Positions 1-6,808 of a DNA stretch of 6,808 nt are shown piece after piece. The notes beneath the pieces were generated by a model, which saw nothing but the letters and a program-made list of their open reading frames with translations, was not told where the DNA came from and ran no database searches. Every line of letters starts with the position of its first letter. Position 1 is the first letter of the stretch. The DNA is from Deltaproteobacteria bacterium (GTDB taxonomy: Bacteria; UBA10199; JACPAL01; JACOUP01). Both the position numbers and the translations under genes were made by a program. The stretch covers positions 1 to 6,808 of the forward strand of contig JAUSKE010000131.1 of assembly GCA_030649435.1 (NCBI GenBank), in the 5' to 3' direction.

Positions 1-909
1 CGGGTGTTCAAAAACAATTCGCGGGTTCTTTTTCTCGCCGACAACATCCCAGATCGCCTTGCCAAAAGAACGGACCCCTTCGAACCACTGGGAATAATGC
101 TCTGCATCTTTCCAGTGGGGGAGCATCCCCCAGTGGTGAAACTTCGTTCGGTTCAAGACCCCTTTGGCCCCGAGCTTCAGGCAGTAGTCAATTTTCTCGT
201 CATCGGAGACGACAGCGACCGGCACACCACCCGCCGCCTTCACAATCTGGATCGCCATCGAACCCAAACCACCCGAGGCGCCCCAGACCAACACCACATC
301 CCCTTTTTGAACGGTATGTTCCGGCCAACCATGGAGCATCCGGTAAGCGGTCGCCCCGACCAGCATGTAACAGGCGGCCTCCTCCCAACTGAGGTGTTTC
401 GGCTTCGGGAGGCATTGATGGTCCTGCACCTTTGTGAATTGGGCAAAACTCCCCCAGTTGGTTTCATACCCCCAGATCAACTGGCTTGGGCTAAGCATCG
501 GGTCTTTTCCCGCCTTGACCCACGGGTCGTTTTTATCCCACCAACCACAATGAACAACGACCTCATCACCAACCTTCACATTTTTTACTTCTTTGCCGAT
601 TGCCCAGACAATCCCCGAGGCGTCGCTGCCACCGATATGAAAATGTTCTTCGGCCTCTTTTTTTTCATGGAGACGGACAACATCGACAGGCAAGCCCATC
701 GCGGCCCAGACATTGTTGTAATTAATACCGGCGGCCATCACCTGAACGAGGACTTCATCCGGACCGATAGAAGGAACCGGCATCTCTTCCATTTTGAAAG
801 CTTCTTTTGGTTCCCCAAATCGGCTTTGGCGGATCACCTGGGCCCACATTTTTTTGGGGACAACCCCCAACGGTGGGACTTCGCCGATGGCATAAATTTC
901 TTTAGTCAT
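1..909 (-). CDS. ccr: Crotonyl-CoA carboxylase/reductase, N-terminal 303 residues (3' end beyond window)
   Basis: Catalyses NADPH-dependent reductive carboxylation of crotonyl-CoA to ethylmalonyl-CoA, the committing step of the ethylmalonyl-CoA pathway. It is a cytoplasmic member of the medium-chain dehydrogenase/reductase superfamily. I translated 303 codons without a stop. Seen: the NYNNVW segment (residues 63-68), whose Asn matches a CO2-binding Asn of characterised Ccr; family blocks [11 protein letters not shown] (128-138) and [13 protein letters not shown] (146-158); the nucleotide-binding [11 protein letters not shown] (209-219); and [10 protein letters not shown] (259-268). The visible part ends at FEHP, where family members (about 430-450 residues) continue, so about 30% is missing, including the SHFAN region expected to hold a CO2-binding His. 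The ATG at 909-907 overlaps the ecm stop as ATGA and is preceded by an AGGAG at 924-920. These blocks separate it from simple quinone reductases and from non-carboxylating crotonyl-CoA reductases. Confidence 0.95.
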   Translation of the reverse strand, partial: MTKEIYAIGEVPPLGVVPKKMWAQVIRQSRFGEPKEAFKMEEMPVPSIGPDEVLVQVMAAGINYNNVWAAMGLPVDVVRLHEKKEAEEHFHIGGSDASGIVWAIGKEVKNVKVGDEVVVHCGWWDKNDPWVKAGKDPMLSPSQLIWGYETNWGSFAQFTKVQDHQCLPKPKHLSWEEAACYMLVGATAYRMLHGWPEHTVQKGDVVLVWGASGGLGSMAIQIVKAAGGVPVAVVSDDEKIDYCLKLGAKGVLNRTKFHHWGMLPHWKDAEHYSQWFEGVRSFGKAIWDVVGEKKNPRIVFEHP

Positions 910-2876
910 CTTTTTGATTCTCCTTTTAACAACTGAACCATGTCGCTCAAGATCCGGTTCAGTTCAAAATTTTTGGGGGTATAGACCCGCTTGACGCCAC
1001 TCTTCAAGAGTTTTGATCGATCCAACTCAGGAATAATCCCACCAACGACGACCGGAGTTTTCAGTCCAGCTTTTTTGAGACGCTTCATGATTTCTGGAAC
1101 GATCGAGAGGTGGGAACCGGAGAGGATCGAAAGGCCGATGAGGTGGACCCCTTCGTCGCGGGCGCAAGAAACAATCTGTTCCGGCGTCAATCGAATCCCT
1201 TGGTAGACAACTTCCATCCCGGCGTCGCGGGCCCGGAGGGCGATCTGCTCAGCGCCGTTGGAATGGCCGTCCAGACCTGGTTTGCCGATGAGGATCCTTA
1301 ATGGGCCGCCCATTTTTCTGGAAACCTTTTTAACAAGCTGGCGGAGTTCTTTGAGCGAGGTCAATTCTGTCCCGGAGGCGACACCACCACTTAGCCCTGT
1401 AGGAGCGCGGTACTCCCCAAAAATTTGTCGGAGAGCAAAGGCCCATTCACCAGTGGTGACACCGGCGCGGGCCGCTTCGATGGAAATCGGGACCAGATTT
1501 TCAGATTTCTCAGCGGCGGCGAGGAGACGGTCGAGACTTCTACGAACCTCTTTTTCGCTCCGTTTTTTTCTGAAAAGTTCAAGTCGCCTAATCTGTTCCG
1601 CTTCGGCCTTCGGGTTGACTTTGAGAAATCCGCCATCAAAGGTGGAGAGGAGGGGAGACGGTTCGCTCTCGATGAATCGGTTCACCCCGATCACTGTTTT
1701 ATCCCCCGACTCGATCGACCGAACACGCGCCGCATTGGAGGCGACAAGCGATTGTTTCATGTAAGGGATCGCTTTCAGGGCGCCCCCCTGATCCTCGATC
1801 TTTTTTAATTCCTGCGTGGCGGCGCTCATCAATTCTTCCACTTTTTGATCGATGACGTGCGAGCCGTTGAAGAGGTCGTCGTATTCTAAAAGATCTGTTT
1901 CGTAGGCGAGGATCTGTTGCAGGCGGAGCGACCACTGCTGGTCCCACGGGCGGGGGAGGCCGATCGCCTCGTTCCAGCAGGGGAGCTGGATCGCACGGGC
2001 GCGGGCCTCTTTCGAAAGGGTAACGGCGAGCATCTCATAAATAATCCGGGGCACGTTGTTTTCAGCTTGCGCCTCGGTGAGTCCCAACGAATTCACTTGA
2101 ACACCATAACGGAAGGTTCGATATTTGGGATCGGTAACCCCATAACGCTGCAGCGCCAGCTGCTCCCAGAGGCGAACGAACGCCTTCATCTTACAAAGTT
2201 CTTCAACAAAACGGATCCCGGAGTTGACGAAAAAGGAGATCCTGCCGACGACCTTGGGAAATTCATCGGCAGAAAACTCCCCACTCTTTTTTAGGTCATC
2301 CAAAATCGTGATCGCATTGGCGAGAGAGAAGGCGATTTCCTGCACCGGCGTCGCGCCAGCTTCTTGCAGGTGATAGGGACAGATATTGATCGGGTTCCAG
2401 CGCGGGATTTTTCGAAAACAGTAGGTGATCATGTCGCGGGTCAACCGGAGCGACGGTTCGGGCGGAAAAATATAGGTCCCACGGGAGAGGACTTCTTTGA
2501 GGAGATCGTTTTGCGTGGTCCCTTGTAATTCTTTTTGAGGAACTTTTTGTTTTTCGGCGACGGTGACGTAAAGGGAGAGTAGCCAGAGGGCAGTGGCGTT
2601 GATCGTCATTGAGGTGTTCATCGAACCCAACGGGATCCCGTCGAAGAGGGTTTCCATGTCGCCACGATGGGCGATCGGTACACCGACCTTGCCGACCTCA
2701 CCACGGGCGAGCGGGTGGTCCGAGTCGTAACCAGTCTGTGTTGGGAGGTCGAAGGCGACTGATAGACCGGTTTGCCCTTTGGAGAGGTTCTTTTTATAAA
2801 GTTTATTCGATTCGCGGGCCGAGGTGTGCCCCGAATAGGTCCGCATCAGCCAAGGGTTCTCTTTGGGATTTGTCAT
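906..2876 (-). CDS. ecm: Ethylmalonyl-CoA mutase (coenzyme B12-dependent)
   Basis: Rearranges ethylmalonyl-CoA to methylsuccinyl-CoA using adenosylcobalamin and a radical mechanism. 656 residues, close to the usual Ecm length. The N-terminal substrate-binding barrel begins with [10 protein letters not shown] (8-17) and has [15 protein letters not shown] (40-54), [11 protein letters not shown] (86-96) and YHLQEAGAT (168-176), where His169 matches the substrate-contacting His of methylmalonyl-CoA mutase. The C-terminal Rossmann-like B12 domain has [11 protein letters not shown] (534-544), with His538 as the lower cobalt ligand, SILSGSH (583-589) and VVVGG (609-613). The [10 protein letters not shown] start and the reading through the barrel match Ecm rather than methylmalonyl-CoA mutase or isobutyryl-CoA mutase, and the Ccr neighbour agrees. 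The ATG directly follows the mch stop (TAAATG) and is in the same frame, so a longer form is impossible. No strong ribosome binding site precedes it; translation probably depends on termination of mch. Its stop overlaps the ccr start. Confidence 0.95.
   Translation of the reverse strand: MTNPKENPWLMRTYSGHTSARESNKLYKKNLSKGQTGLSVAFDLPTQTGYDSDHPLARGEVGKVGVPIAHRGDMETLFDGIPLGSMNTSMTINATALWLLSLYVTVAEKQKVPQKELQGTTQNDLLKEVLSRGTYIFPPEPSLRLTRDMITYCFRKIPRWNPINICPYHLQEAGATPVQEIAFSLANAITILDDLKKSGEFSADEFPKVVGRISFFVNSGIRFVEELCKMKAFVRLWEQLALQRYGVTDPKYRTFRYGVQVNSLGLTEAQAENNVPRIIYEMLAVTLSKEARARAIQLPCWNEAIGLPRPWDQQWSLRLQQILAYETDLLEYDDLFNGSHVIDQKVEELMSAATQELKKIEDQGGALKAIPYMKQSLVASNAARVRSIESGDKTVIGVNRFIESEPSPLLSTFDGGFLKVNPKAEAEQIRRLELFRKKRSEKEVRRSLDRLLAAAEKSENLVPISIEAARAGVTTGEWAFALRQIFGEYRAPTGLSGGVASGTELTSLKELRQLVKKVSRKMGGPLRILIGKPGLDGHSNGAEQIALRARDAGMEVVYQGIRLTPEQIVSCARDEGVHLIGLSILSGSHLSIVPEIMKRLKKAGLKTPVVVGGIIPELDRSKLLKSGVKRVYTPKNFELNRILSDMVQLLKGESKR
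920..924 (-). promoter_or_regulatory. Ribosome binding site of ccr inside the end of ecm
   Basis: AGGAG reads on the minus strand at 924-920, ten bases before the ccr ATG at 909. It lies within the last codons of ecm (KGESKR). Apart from the lyase gene, ccr is the only gene here with an obvious Shine-Dalgarno sequence. This suggests that ccr translation is not only coupled to ecm but can also initiate directly. Confidence 0.6.
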
Positions 2877-4061
2877 TTAGACCGGTCGTTTTTTGATCAA
2901 CACCCGCCGTTCGATTTCAAATATTTTTTCGGGAATCTTTTCCTTCCCCAAATCCTTTTTGTCATTTTCCTTCAGAAAGAGATCAGCCCCGTACTTTTGC
3001 AGTGCTTCTTTGCCGCTTACGTTTTTGATGCCGATGAGTTGGAACTGGACTTCCCCTCCATTATCTTTGGCGAGCACGCGGCTGATAGCATAGACGGTAT
3101 CACCGGAATAGGCTGGCTGGGTGTGATACCCTTCGGTGTAACCCAAATCCCACAGGGCATTTTCGCTGACGTCGCGCGAGGCGAGTCCGCAGAGCCAAGC
3201 AAACACGAGTCCGCCATAGACAACCGGCTGGTTTTTTTTAGGGGCTCGCGTCGCCCCCTCCACGGGCAAAGCCCGCAGAGCCTCCCCCTCAACGCCGCTT
3301 TGCGGCTGTTTTGAACCAGGTCTAAGCCCTGTGTAGAGACAGTCATAGTGAAGTGGGTGGGTATTGAGAAGGCGATAAGTCCAGGGGATATGCTCATCTG
3401 TAATCGTCCGGCCGTTGGGGTGGACGATAATTTCCCCAACCTGAAAGTCTTCGAAATAAGTTCGGGTGCCGGTGAGATCGTGTGGGTACGATTTGAGCGA
3501 CGGCAATTTCAAATCTGATTTTATTTCAGGAAATTTTTCCCCCATCACTGTTGTTGGTGCACTCTTTTTACCACCGGGCGCCACCATGATCTTCCGGTTG
3601 TATTGGCAGACCACCTCGTTCTTCTGGTTGAGCGCGACGGTTCGGATCGTGACAATCCCCGGTTTGTCCCCGCGCTCCCTCTTTTCAATCACCTTGGTGA
3701 GTCCGCGGAGTGTGTCGCCAGGGTAGAGAGCGATCGGGAATGCGACATCATAGTACCCCAGATTGGCCTGTGCCTTTTCGGAATCGTTCTGAACACCCAT
3801 CGAAATGGTCAGGTTTAAAACCATCATTGGTGAGACGAGCAGGTCTTTGAAGCGGTGCGCCTTGGCGAACTCACTGTTCAGGTAGAGCGGGTTTGCCTCC
3901 ATAAAGGTTGTAGCAAACTCAATGGCGAATGCCCGGTCGATGGTGATCCCCCGGGGATGGCAGTAAACATCCCCGACAGTCAAGTCCTCCAGCACCCGGC
4001 CGTACTGGGGAGTGTGGGCCTTGTCGAGTTGCACAGGAATTTCTTTGGAGAGTGGTTTCAT
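2877..4061 (-). CDS. mch: Mesaconyl-CoA hydratase (beta-methylmalyl-CoA dehydratase), double MaoC domain, carrying an in-frame insertion
   Basis: Adds water to mesaconyl-CoA to give beta-methylmalyl-CoA, the step between Mcd and the lyase. 394 residues against about 340-350 for the Rhodobacter and Methylobacterium enzymes as I recall them. The excess is an N-terminal lead of about 20 residues plus an insertion of about 26. Two hotdog (MaoC-like) domains are visible. Domain 1 (about 22-165) has ANPLYLN (56-62), ANLGY (99-103) and YPGDTL (113-118). Domain 2 (about 200-370) has YFEDFQVGE (202-210), NTHPLHY (233-239), VVYGG (280-284) and YSGDT (318-322). The N-T-x-x-x-H-[FY] spacing in domain 2 matches known Mch and carries the likely catalytic His238; domain 1 has Tyr60 at the equivalent place. 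Residues about 252-277 are encoded by a palindromic block absent from relatives. The ATG at 4061 overlaps the mcd stop as ATGA; no clear Shine-Dalgarno is seen. A generic enoyl-CoA hydratase 2 is the alternative, but the context favours Mch. Confidence 0.88.
   Translation of the reverse strand: MKPLSKEIPVQLDKAHTPQYGRVLEDLTVGDVYCHPRGITIDRAFAIEFATTFMEANPLYLNSEFAKAHRFKDLLVSPMMVLNLTISMGVQNDSEKAQANLGYYDVAFPIALYPGDTLRGLTKVIEKRERGDKPGIVTIRTVALNQKNEVVCQYNRKIMVAPGGKKSAPTTVMGEKFPEIKSDLKLPSLKSYPHDLTGTRTYFEDFQVGEIIVHPNGRTITDEHIPWTYRLLNTHPLHYDCLYTGLRPGSKQPQSGVEGEALRALPVEGATRAPKKNQPVVYGGLVFAWLCGLASRDVSENALWDLGYTEGYHTQPAYSGDTVYAISRVLAKDNGGEVQFQLIGIKNVSGKEALQKYGADLFLKENDKKDLGKEKIPEKIFEIERRVLIKKRPV
3225..3311. 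repeat. Palindromic element with three hairpins, inserted in frame in mch and flanked by CGGCTG direct repeats
   Basis: Three short inverted repeats lie end to end: GGGGC/GCCCC (3241-3245 with 3253-3257), CGGGC-AAA-GCCCG (3263-3275, with outer CTC/GAG at 3258-3260 and 3278-3280), and GCCGC-TTT-GCGGC (3294-3306, with outer AAC/GTT and one bulged base). CGGCTG occurs at 3225-3230 and again at 3303-3308. The starts are 78 bases apart, and both copies encode Gln-Pro in frame (residues 252-253 and 278-279). Removing one period would leave GSKQPVVYGG, giving a linker of normal length for the domain. A run of eight T at 3232-3239 adjoins one edge. That the repeats are a target-site duplication is inference: one copy also forms part of the third hairpin, and six bases could recur by chance. 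No transposase is present; such elements usually move in trans. Confidence 0.7.
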
Positions 4062-5704
4062 AGGTATTGTTTCAACAACGCCGGGGCGATCACCTTTAAG
4101 GCCAAAACCTCCTCGGCCCCTTCAAAGATTGAAAAGACCCGGGCATCGAGAAAATAACGGCTGACGGCATATTCTTCAGCATAACCATAACCGCCATGAA
4201 TCTGCAACGCCTCGCGTGTGACCCATTCAGAAATCTTGGAGGTGTAGAATTTAACCAGTGACGCTTCCATCTGACCCTTGGGTGAATCACCCTTCCCCTC
4301 ATCCATTAGGCGAGAGGTGTGGTAGGTCGCCTGCCTGGCTGCCTGGATCAGGGCCGCCATCCGGGCAAGCTTCGCTTGGTTTATTGGGTAATCAAAGATT
4401 GCTTTGCCGAAAACTTTTCGTTCGTTCGCGTACTGCAGCGCTTTTTCGAACGCCGCCTGCATGACACCCAAGGCGCGGGCAGCAGTTTGGAGCCGGCCGC
4501 CTGAAAATCCTTCCATCTGGAGGTAAAAACCGTTTCCCAAACCGGTTTCACCACCGATCAGGTTTTCCTCAGGGACCCAATAGTCTTGAAACGAAACTTC
4601 ATAAGAGTGCATCCCACGATAACCGATCGTTGCAATCGCTTTGCCTTCAACATGGCCGCCACCATTGGGTTGATCGTGACTGAAGGAGTGCCCGTCGAAC
4701 CGTGGTTTCTCGGCGATGAAGAGGGAGAGACCTTTGTGCTTCAACTTTTTATCTGGATCCGTTCGGCAGAGGACCATCAAGCTATCGGCGTAACCGGCAA
4801 AGGTACACCAGGTCTTGACACCGTTGATAACCCAACCTTTCTTGCCGTTCTGATCTTTTCGGGTGGCAGTGACCTTAATGCCGGCGACATCGCTTCCAAA
4901 ATCGGGTTCGGTCACAGCCACTGCCGCCATTTTTTCGCCGGAGGCCAAGAGTGGAAGCCATTTTTGTTTTTGTTCCTCCGTCCCCCCTTTGAGGAGCGCC
5001 TTGGAAAGGATTTCAGGCCGGGTGATCAAACTTCCAGCGATGCCCAATGAACCGCGTGATAATTCCTCGGTCACCACCACCATCCCTGTATTATCCGTCT
5101 GGGTGTCATCCTGAAAACCGCCATACTTTTGGGGGATCGAAAGACCGAAGCAGCCGAGTTCTTTCAGCCCATCAATAATTTCTTGAGGGATCAGCAAATC
5201 CTGCCGATGGACCTTTTCGGCGATTGGCATCACTTTTTCTTCAGCGAATTTTTTAAAAGTTTGGCGGAACATCTCGTGCTGGCTGTTCAGACCATAAGTT
5301 CCGCCGTTTCCCTTTTCGTGGATAAGTTTGGCGATACGGGAATAATTCTTTGGGCTTAAAATCTCTTCTATCTTTTTGGTGAGTGACGGTTCCCAGATTG
5401 TTTCCCGAAGTTGTTTTTCATCCAGTCCCCAAGCCTGAAAATGGTAACTGACTTTTTCGGAGAGGTGCCCGATCAGCTCTGCGGTAAAAAGTCCGGCTAG
5501 AGCTGTTTCAAGGGAACCCGAGTTTTTTTGAGCGTAGGTAGCCAGTTGCTCCGCGGCGTACAATTCTGCGGCGATCCAGGCGTAGTCATAGACGATGATT
5601 TGTGAGGGTGCTTCACCCAACGGTTCGTGCTGGGCCAGATGATGGCCGGTGATGGAAATAATTTTTTGGACGGCGGTGAGCCCTTGGTGGGAGTCGAACG
5701 TCAT
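4058..5704 (-). CDS. mcd: (2S)-Methylsuccinyl-CoA dehydrogenase (FAD acyl-CoA dehydrogenase family)
   Basis: Oxidises methylsuccinyl-CoA to mesaconyl-CoA, passing electrons from FAD presumably to electron-transfer flavoprotein. At 548 residues it is much longer than ordinary acyl-CoA dehydrogenases (about 380-400). The excess is an N-terminal extension of about 140 residues, characteristic of Mcd, with the helical segment [16 protein letters not shown] (66-81). The dehydrogenase core follows: TEELSRG (212-218), the FAD/substrate-binding [12 protein letters not shown] (264-275), [12 protein letters not shown] (382-393 or nearby), [21 protein letters not shown], and IFEGAEEV (526-533), where Glu528 sits at the usual catalytic-base position. 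Sequence and length agree with Mcd rather than isovaleryl-, butyryl- or glutaryl-CoA dehydrogenase. The ATG at 5704 overlaps the lyase stop as ATGA, and the 3' end overlaps the mch start in the same way. No convincing Shine-Dalgarno precedes it, so coupled re-initiation is likely. Confidence 0.93.
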   Translation of the reverse strand: MTFDSHQGLTAVQKIISITGHHLAQHEPLGEAPSQIIVYDYAWIAAELYAAEQLATYAQKNSGSLETALAGLFTAELIGHLSEKVSYHFQAWGLDEKQLRETIWEPSLTKKIEEILSPKNYSRIAKLIHEKGNGGTYGLNSQHEMFRQTFKKFAEEKVMPIAEKVHRQDLLIPQEIIDGLKELGCFGLSIPQKYGGFQDDTQTDNTGMVVVTEELSRGSLGIAGSLITRPEILSKALLKGGTEEQKQKWLPLLASGEKMAAVAVTEPDFGSDVAGIKVTATRKDQNGKKGWVINGVKTWCTFAGYADSLMVLCRTDPDKKLKHKGLSLFIAEKPRFDGHSFSHDQPNGGGHVEGKAIATIGYRGMHSYEVSFQDYWVPEENLIGGETGLGNGFYLQMEGFSGGRLQTAARALGVMQAAFEKALQYANERKVFGKAIFDYPINQAKLARMAALIQAARQATYHTSRLMDEGKGDSPKGQMEASLVKFYTSKISEWVTREALQIHGGYGYAEEYAVSRYFLDARVFSIFEGAEEVLALKVIAPALLKQYL

Positions 5705-6690
5705 GAAAAGAAGGCTTTCGCATTCTCAGGCAATTTTTGCCCGGAGAGGTGGGCGGTCTGGACCAGTTCCCAATAGTAACGGTAAGTGGCCCGATCGTGA
5801 AGGTTCCCTTCAAACTGGATCGGCCCCCAGGAGGCTTCTTGGGCGGCGAGCAGGATCTCGCACCCTTTTTGAACTTGGGAGTAGTCCGGCATCATTGCCT
5901 CGACGATCGCCTCAATCTGCGTTGGGTAGATTGACCACATCCGCAAAAAACTAAAATCATACCTTGCCCGTTTGGCATCCGACTTTGTCTGCTCGACATT
6001 TTTGAGGTCGAGCGTCACGTTGTGGGCCGGGACAATCCCATTCGCGAGGGCCGCGGCGACGACGGTTGATTTAGCACGGACAAGGAGGGCATGCTCAAAC
6101 TGTCCTGGGGATTTCATCGCACTGTCGGGAATTGCCCCATGGTGGCCAGAGACAAAATCCATTAGACCAAAATCCAATACTTGCATCCAGGGGAGGGCGG
6201 CGATTTCGAACGCTTCTTTTAAGGCCCCATGCGTTTCGATCAGGACATGGATCGGGATCTCTCTTTTGACCCCTGATTTCTTGGCAACGGTCTGAATATA
6301 ACCGATCATCTCTCGCACCTGCGCCGCTGAAGTTGGTTTCGGGATCGTCATGTAGGCTAAGTGGTTCCCCGCCCCGGGGACGAGAATGTCGACATCCTGC
6401 CGCCAATGTTTGTGGGTGTAATCGTGAATTCGGGCGCCGCTCATCTTATGCTTGTTCAATTCAGAATTGACGATCCGGACAATCATCTCGGCATGATCTT
6501 TTTCCATGCCAGCGGGGGCCCCATCTTCACAGTCGAGGGTGATATCGAAAATACCCCCTTTACTGTTCTGGAGCTCAAGCGCCTTCGCCATCAGTTTTTC
6601 GGAACCGGCAAAATGTTCGCAGGAGGGGATAATCGGAAATGGCTTTTCTCCTGCGAAAAGAGCTGTTTTGGGGTGGAGTCGCGCTCCCAT
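5701..6690 (-). CDS. HpcH/HpaI/CitE-family CoA-ester lyase, probable beta-methylmalyl-CoA/malyl-CoA lyase
   Basis: Expected to cleave beta-methylmalyl-CoA to glyoxylate and propionyl-CoA, and possibly to handle malyl-CoA, completing the specific part of the pathway (the role of mcl1). 329 residues, normal for CitE-like lyases. The TIM-barrel motifs are present: LDCEDGA (52-58), Arg87 in ARIHD, IPK (116-118), HVLIETHGAL (148-157) with Glu152 as a likely Mg2+ ligand, and FGLMDFVSGHHGAIP (174-188) with Asp178 as the second. The C-terminal motif is MWSIYPTQ (251-258), where Rhodobacter Mcl1 reads roughly KWAIHPKQ, so Tyr255 replaces His. The protein is clearly divergent from Mcl1 and Mcl2 and resembles a subfamily usually annotated only as CoA-ester or citrate lyase-like. 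The assignment therefore rests on active-site motifs plus operon position. The start at 6690 has a good ribosome binding site, and it overlaps the epimerase stop by one base (TAATG). Confidence 0.78.
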   Translation of the reverse strand: MGARLHPKTALFAGEKPFPIIPSCEHFAGSEKLMAKALELQNSKGGIFDITLDCEDGAPAGMEKDHAEMIVRIVNSELNKHKMSGARIHDYTHKHWRQDVDILVPGAGNHLAYMTIPKPTSAAQVREMIGYIQTVAKKSGVKREIPIHVLIETHGALKEAFEIAALPWMQVLDFGLMDFVSGHHGAIPDSAMKSPGQFEHALLVRAKSTVVAAALANGIVPAHNVTLDLKNVEQTKSDAKRARYDFSFLRMWSIYPTQIEAIVEAMMPDYSQVQKGCEILLAAQEASWGPIQFEGNLHDRATYRYYWELVQTAHLSGQKLPENAKAFFS

Positions 6691-6808
6691 TATTTTTCCT
6701 CGATCGTGTCTTCTTCAGAGAGAATCTTTTCAGAGAGTTCGATCAGGATCCCGCCGGCCGATTTTGGGTGGATAAAGGCAATTTTTCTGCCATGGGCCCC
6801 ACACTTTG
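6690..6808 (-). CDS. epi: Ethylmalonyl-CoA/methylmalonyl-CoA epimerase, C-terminal 38 residues (5' end beyond window)
   Basis: Interconverts the 2R and 2S forms of ethylmalonyl-CoA and methylmalonyl-CoA, linking Ccr to Ecm and propionyl-CoA carboxylase to methylmalonyl-CoA mutase. Only the end is visible. The minus frame ending at TAA 6692-6690 translates as 38 codons and contains GAHGRKIAFIHPKSAGG followed by ILIEL. This G-A-H-G, F-x-H-P-K-S, L-I-E-L pattern is typical of the last strand region of the vicinal-oxygen-chelate (glyoxalase-fold) epimerases, and the Glu in LIEL is a likely metal ligand. An acidic tail (SEEDTIEEK) extends past the conserved part. Family members are about 130-150 residues, so roughly a quarter is seen. 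The stop shares one base with the lyase start, which makes it part of the same operon. The call is limited by the short length but strongly backed by context. Confidence 0.83.
   Translation of the reverse strand, partial: KCGAHGRKIAFIHPKSAGGILIELSEKILSEEDTIEEK
6695..6701 (-). promoter_or_regulatory. Ribosome binding site of the CitE-like lyase gene
   Basis: GAGGAAA reads on the minus strand at 6701-6695, with the GAGG core (6701-6698) seven bases before the ATG at 6690. It sits in the last codons of the epimerase gene (IEEK) and supports the chosen lyase start. Confidence 0.7.

Noticed and set aside
4..936. A 310-codon open frame on the plus strand
   Set aside because: It lies exactly antisense to ccr, whose minus-strand translation matches the family end to end. 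The plus product has no recognisable motifs.
906..2876. Methylmalonyl-CoA mutase
   Set aside because: The N-terminus starts with the Ecm-type [10 protein letters not shown], lacks the long mutase N-terminal region, and the gene sits beside ccr and mcd.
3232..3310. Hairpins next to a T run as a rho-independent terminator
   Set aside because: In the direction of operon transcription the run is A, not U. On the plus strand the T run comes before the hairpins instead of after them. The block is also translated within mch.
3241..3310. CRISPR array or tandem repeat
   Set aside because: The three hairpins differ in sequence and have no equal-length spacers; they read as a single composite palindromic block.
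2772..3314. A 180-codon plus-strand open frame spanning the mch/ecm junction
   Set aside because: It is antisense to two well-supported genes and has no ribosome binding site or recognisable domain.
3017..3439. A 140-codon open frame on the minus strand crossing the palindromic element in another frame
   Set aside because: It overlaps mch, whose frame carries conserved MaoC motifs on both sides of the element. The alternate product is Arg/Ser-rich with no family signal.
2877..4061. mch as a pseudogene because of the insertion
   Set aside because: The frame is intact across the block, the domain motifs after it are conserved, and the downstream genes are intact and abut normally.

Overview
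The window holds most of one compact operon, all on the minus strand, that encodes the diagnostic enzymes of the ethylmalonyl-CoA pathway. This pathway assimilates acetyl-CoA (C2 units) without isocitrate lyase. Transcription runs from high to low coordinates: epimerase (3' end only, 6690-6808), a CitE-like malyl-CoA lyase (5701-6690), methylsuccinyl-CoA dehydrogenase (4058-5704), mesaconyl-CoA hydratase (2877-4061), ethylmalonyl-CoA mutase (906-2876), and crotonyl-CoA carboxylase/reductase (5' two-thirds, 1-909). Every base lies in a gene. Neighbouring genes overlap by 1-4 bases or touch directly, so no intergenic promoter or terminator is expected inside; the promoter should lie beyond 6808 and the terminator before base 1.

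How the genes work together: Ccr reductively carboxylates crotonyl-CoA to ethylmalonyl-CoA. The epimerase supplies the isomer used by the B12-dependent mutase Ecm, which makes methylsuccinyl-CoA. Mcd oxidises that to mesaconyl-CoA, Mch hydrates it to beta-methylmalyl-CoA, and the lyase splits this into glyoxylate and propionyl-CoA. After the epimerase, gene order is nearly the reverse of pathway order. The general steps (thiolase, acetoacetyl-CoA reductase, crotonase, propionyl-CoA carboxylase, methylmalonyl-CoA mutase) are not in the window.

Organism: a bacterium. The protein families match those known from Rhodobacter and Methylobacterium. However, the Lys/Glu-rich proteins with frequent AAA codons, the single-operon layout and the divergent lyase do not look like a typical high-GC alphaproteobacterium. 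A deltaproteobacterial or other less-studied lineage is possible, but the window alone cannot settle this.

The most unusual item is inside mch. A GC-rich block of three adjacent hairpins (about 3240-3311) is flanked by a direct repeat, CGGCTG, whose copies start exactly 78 bases (26 codons) apart. It keeps the frame open and adds about 26 residues to a loop of the second MaoC domain. It looks like a small palindromic element inserted in frame into a metabolic gene, similar in concept to the Rickettsia palindromic elements.
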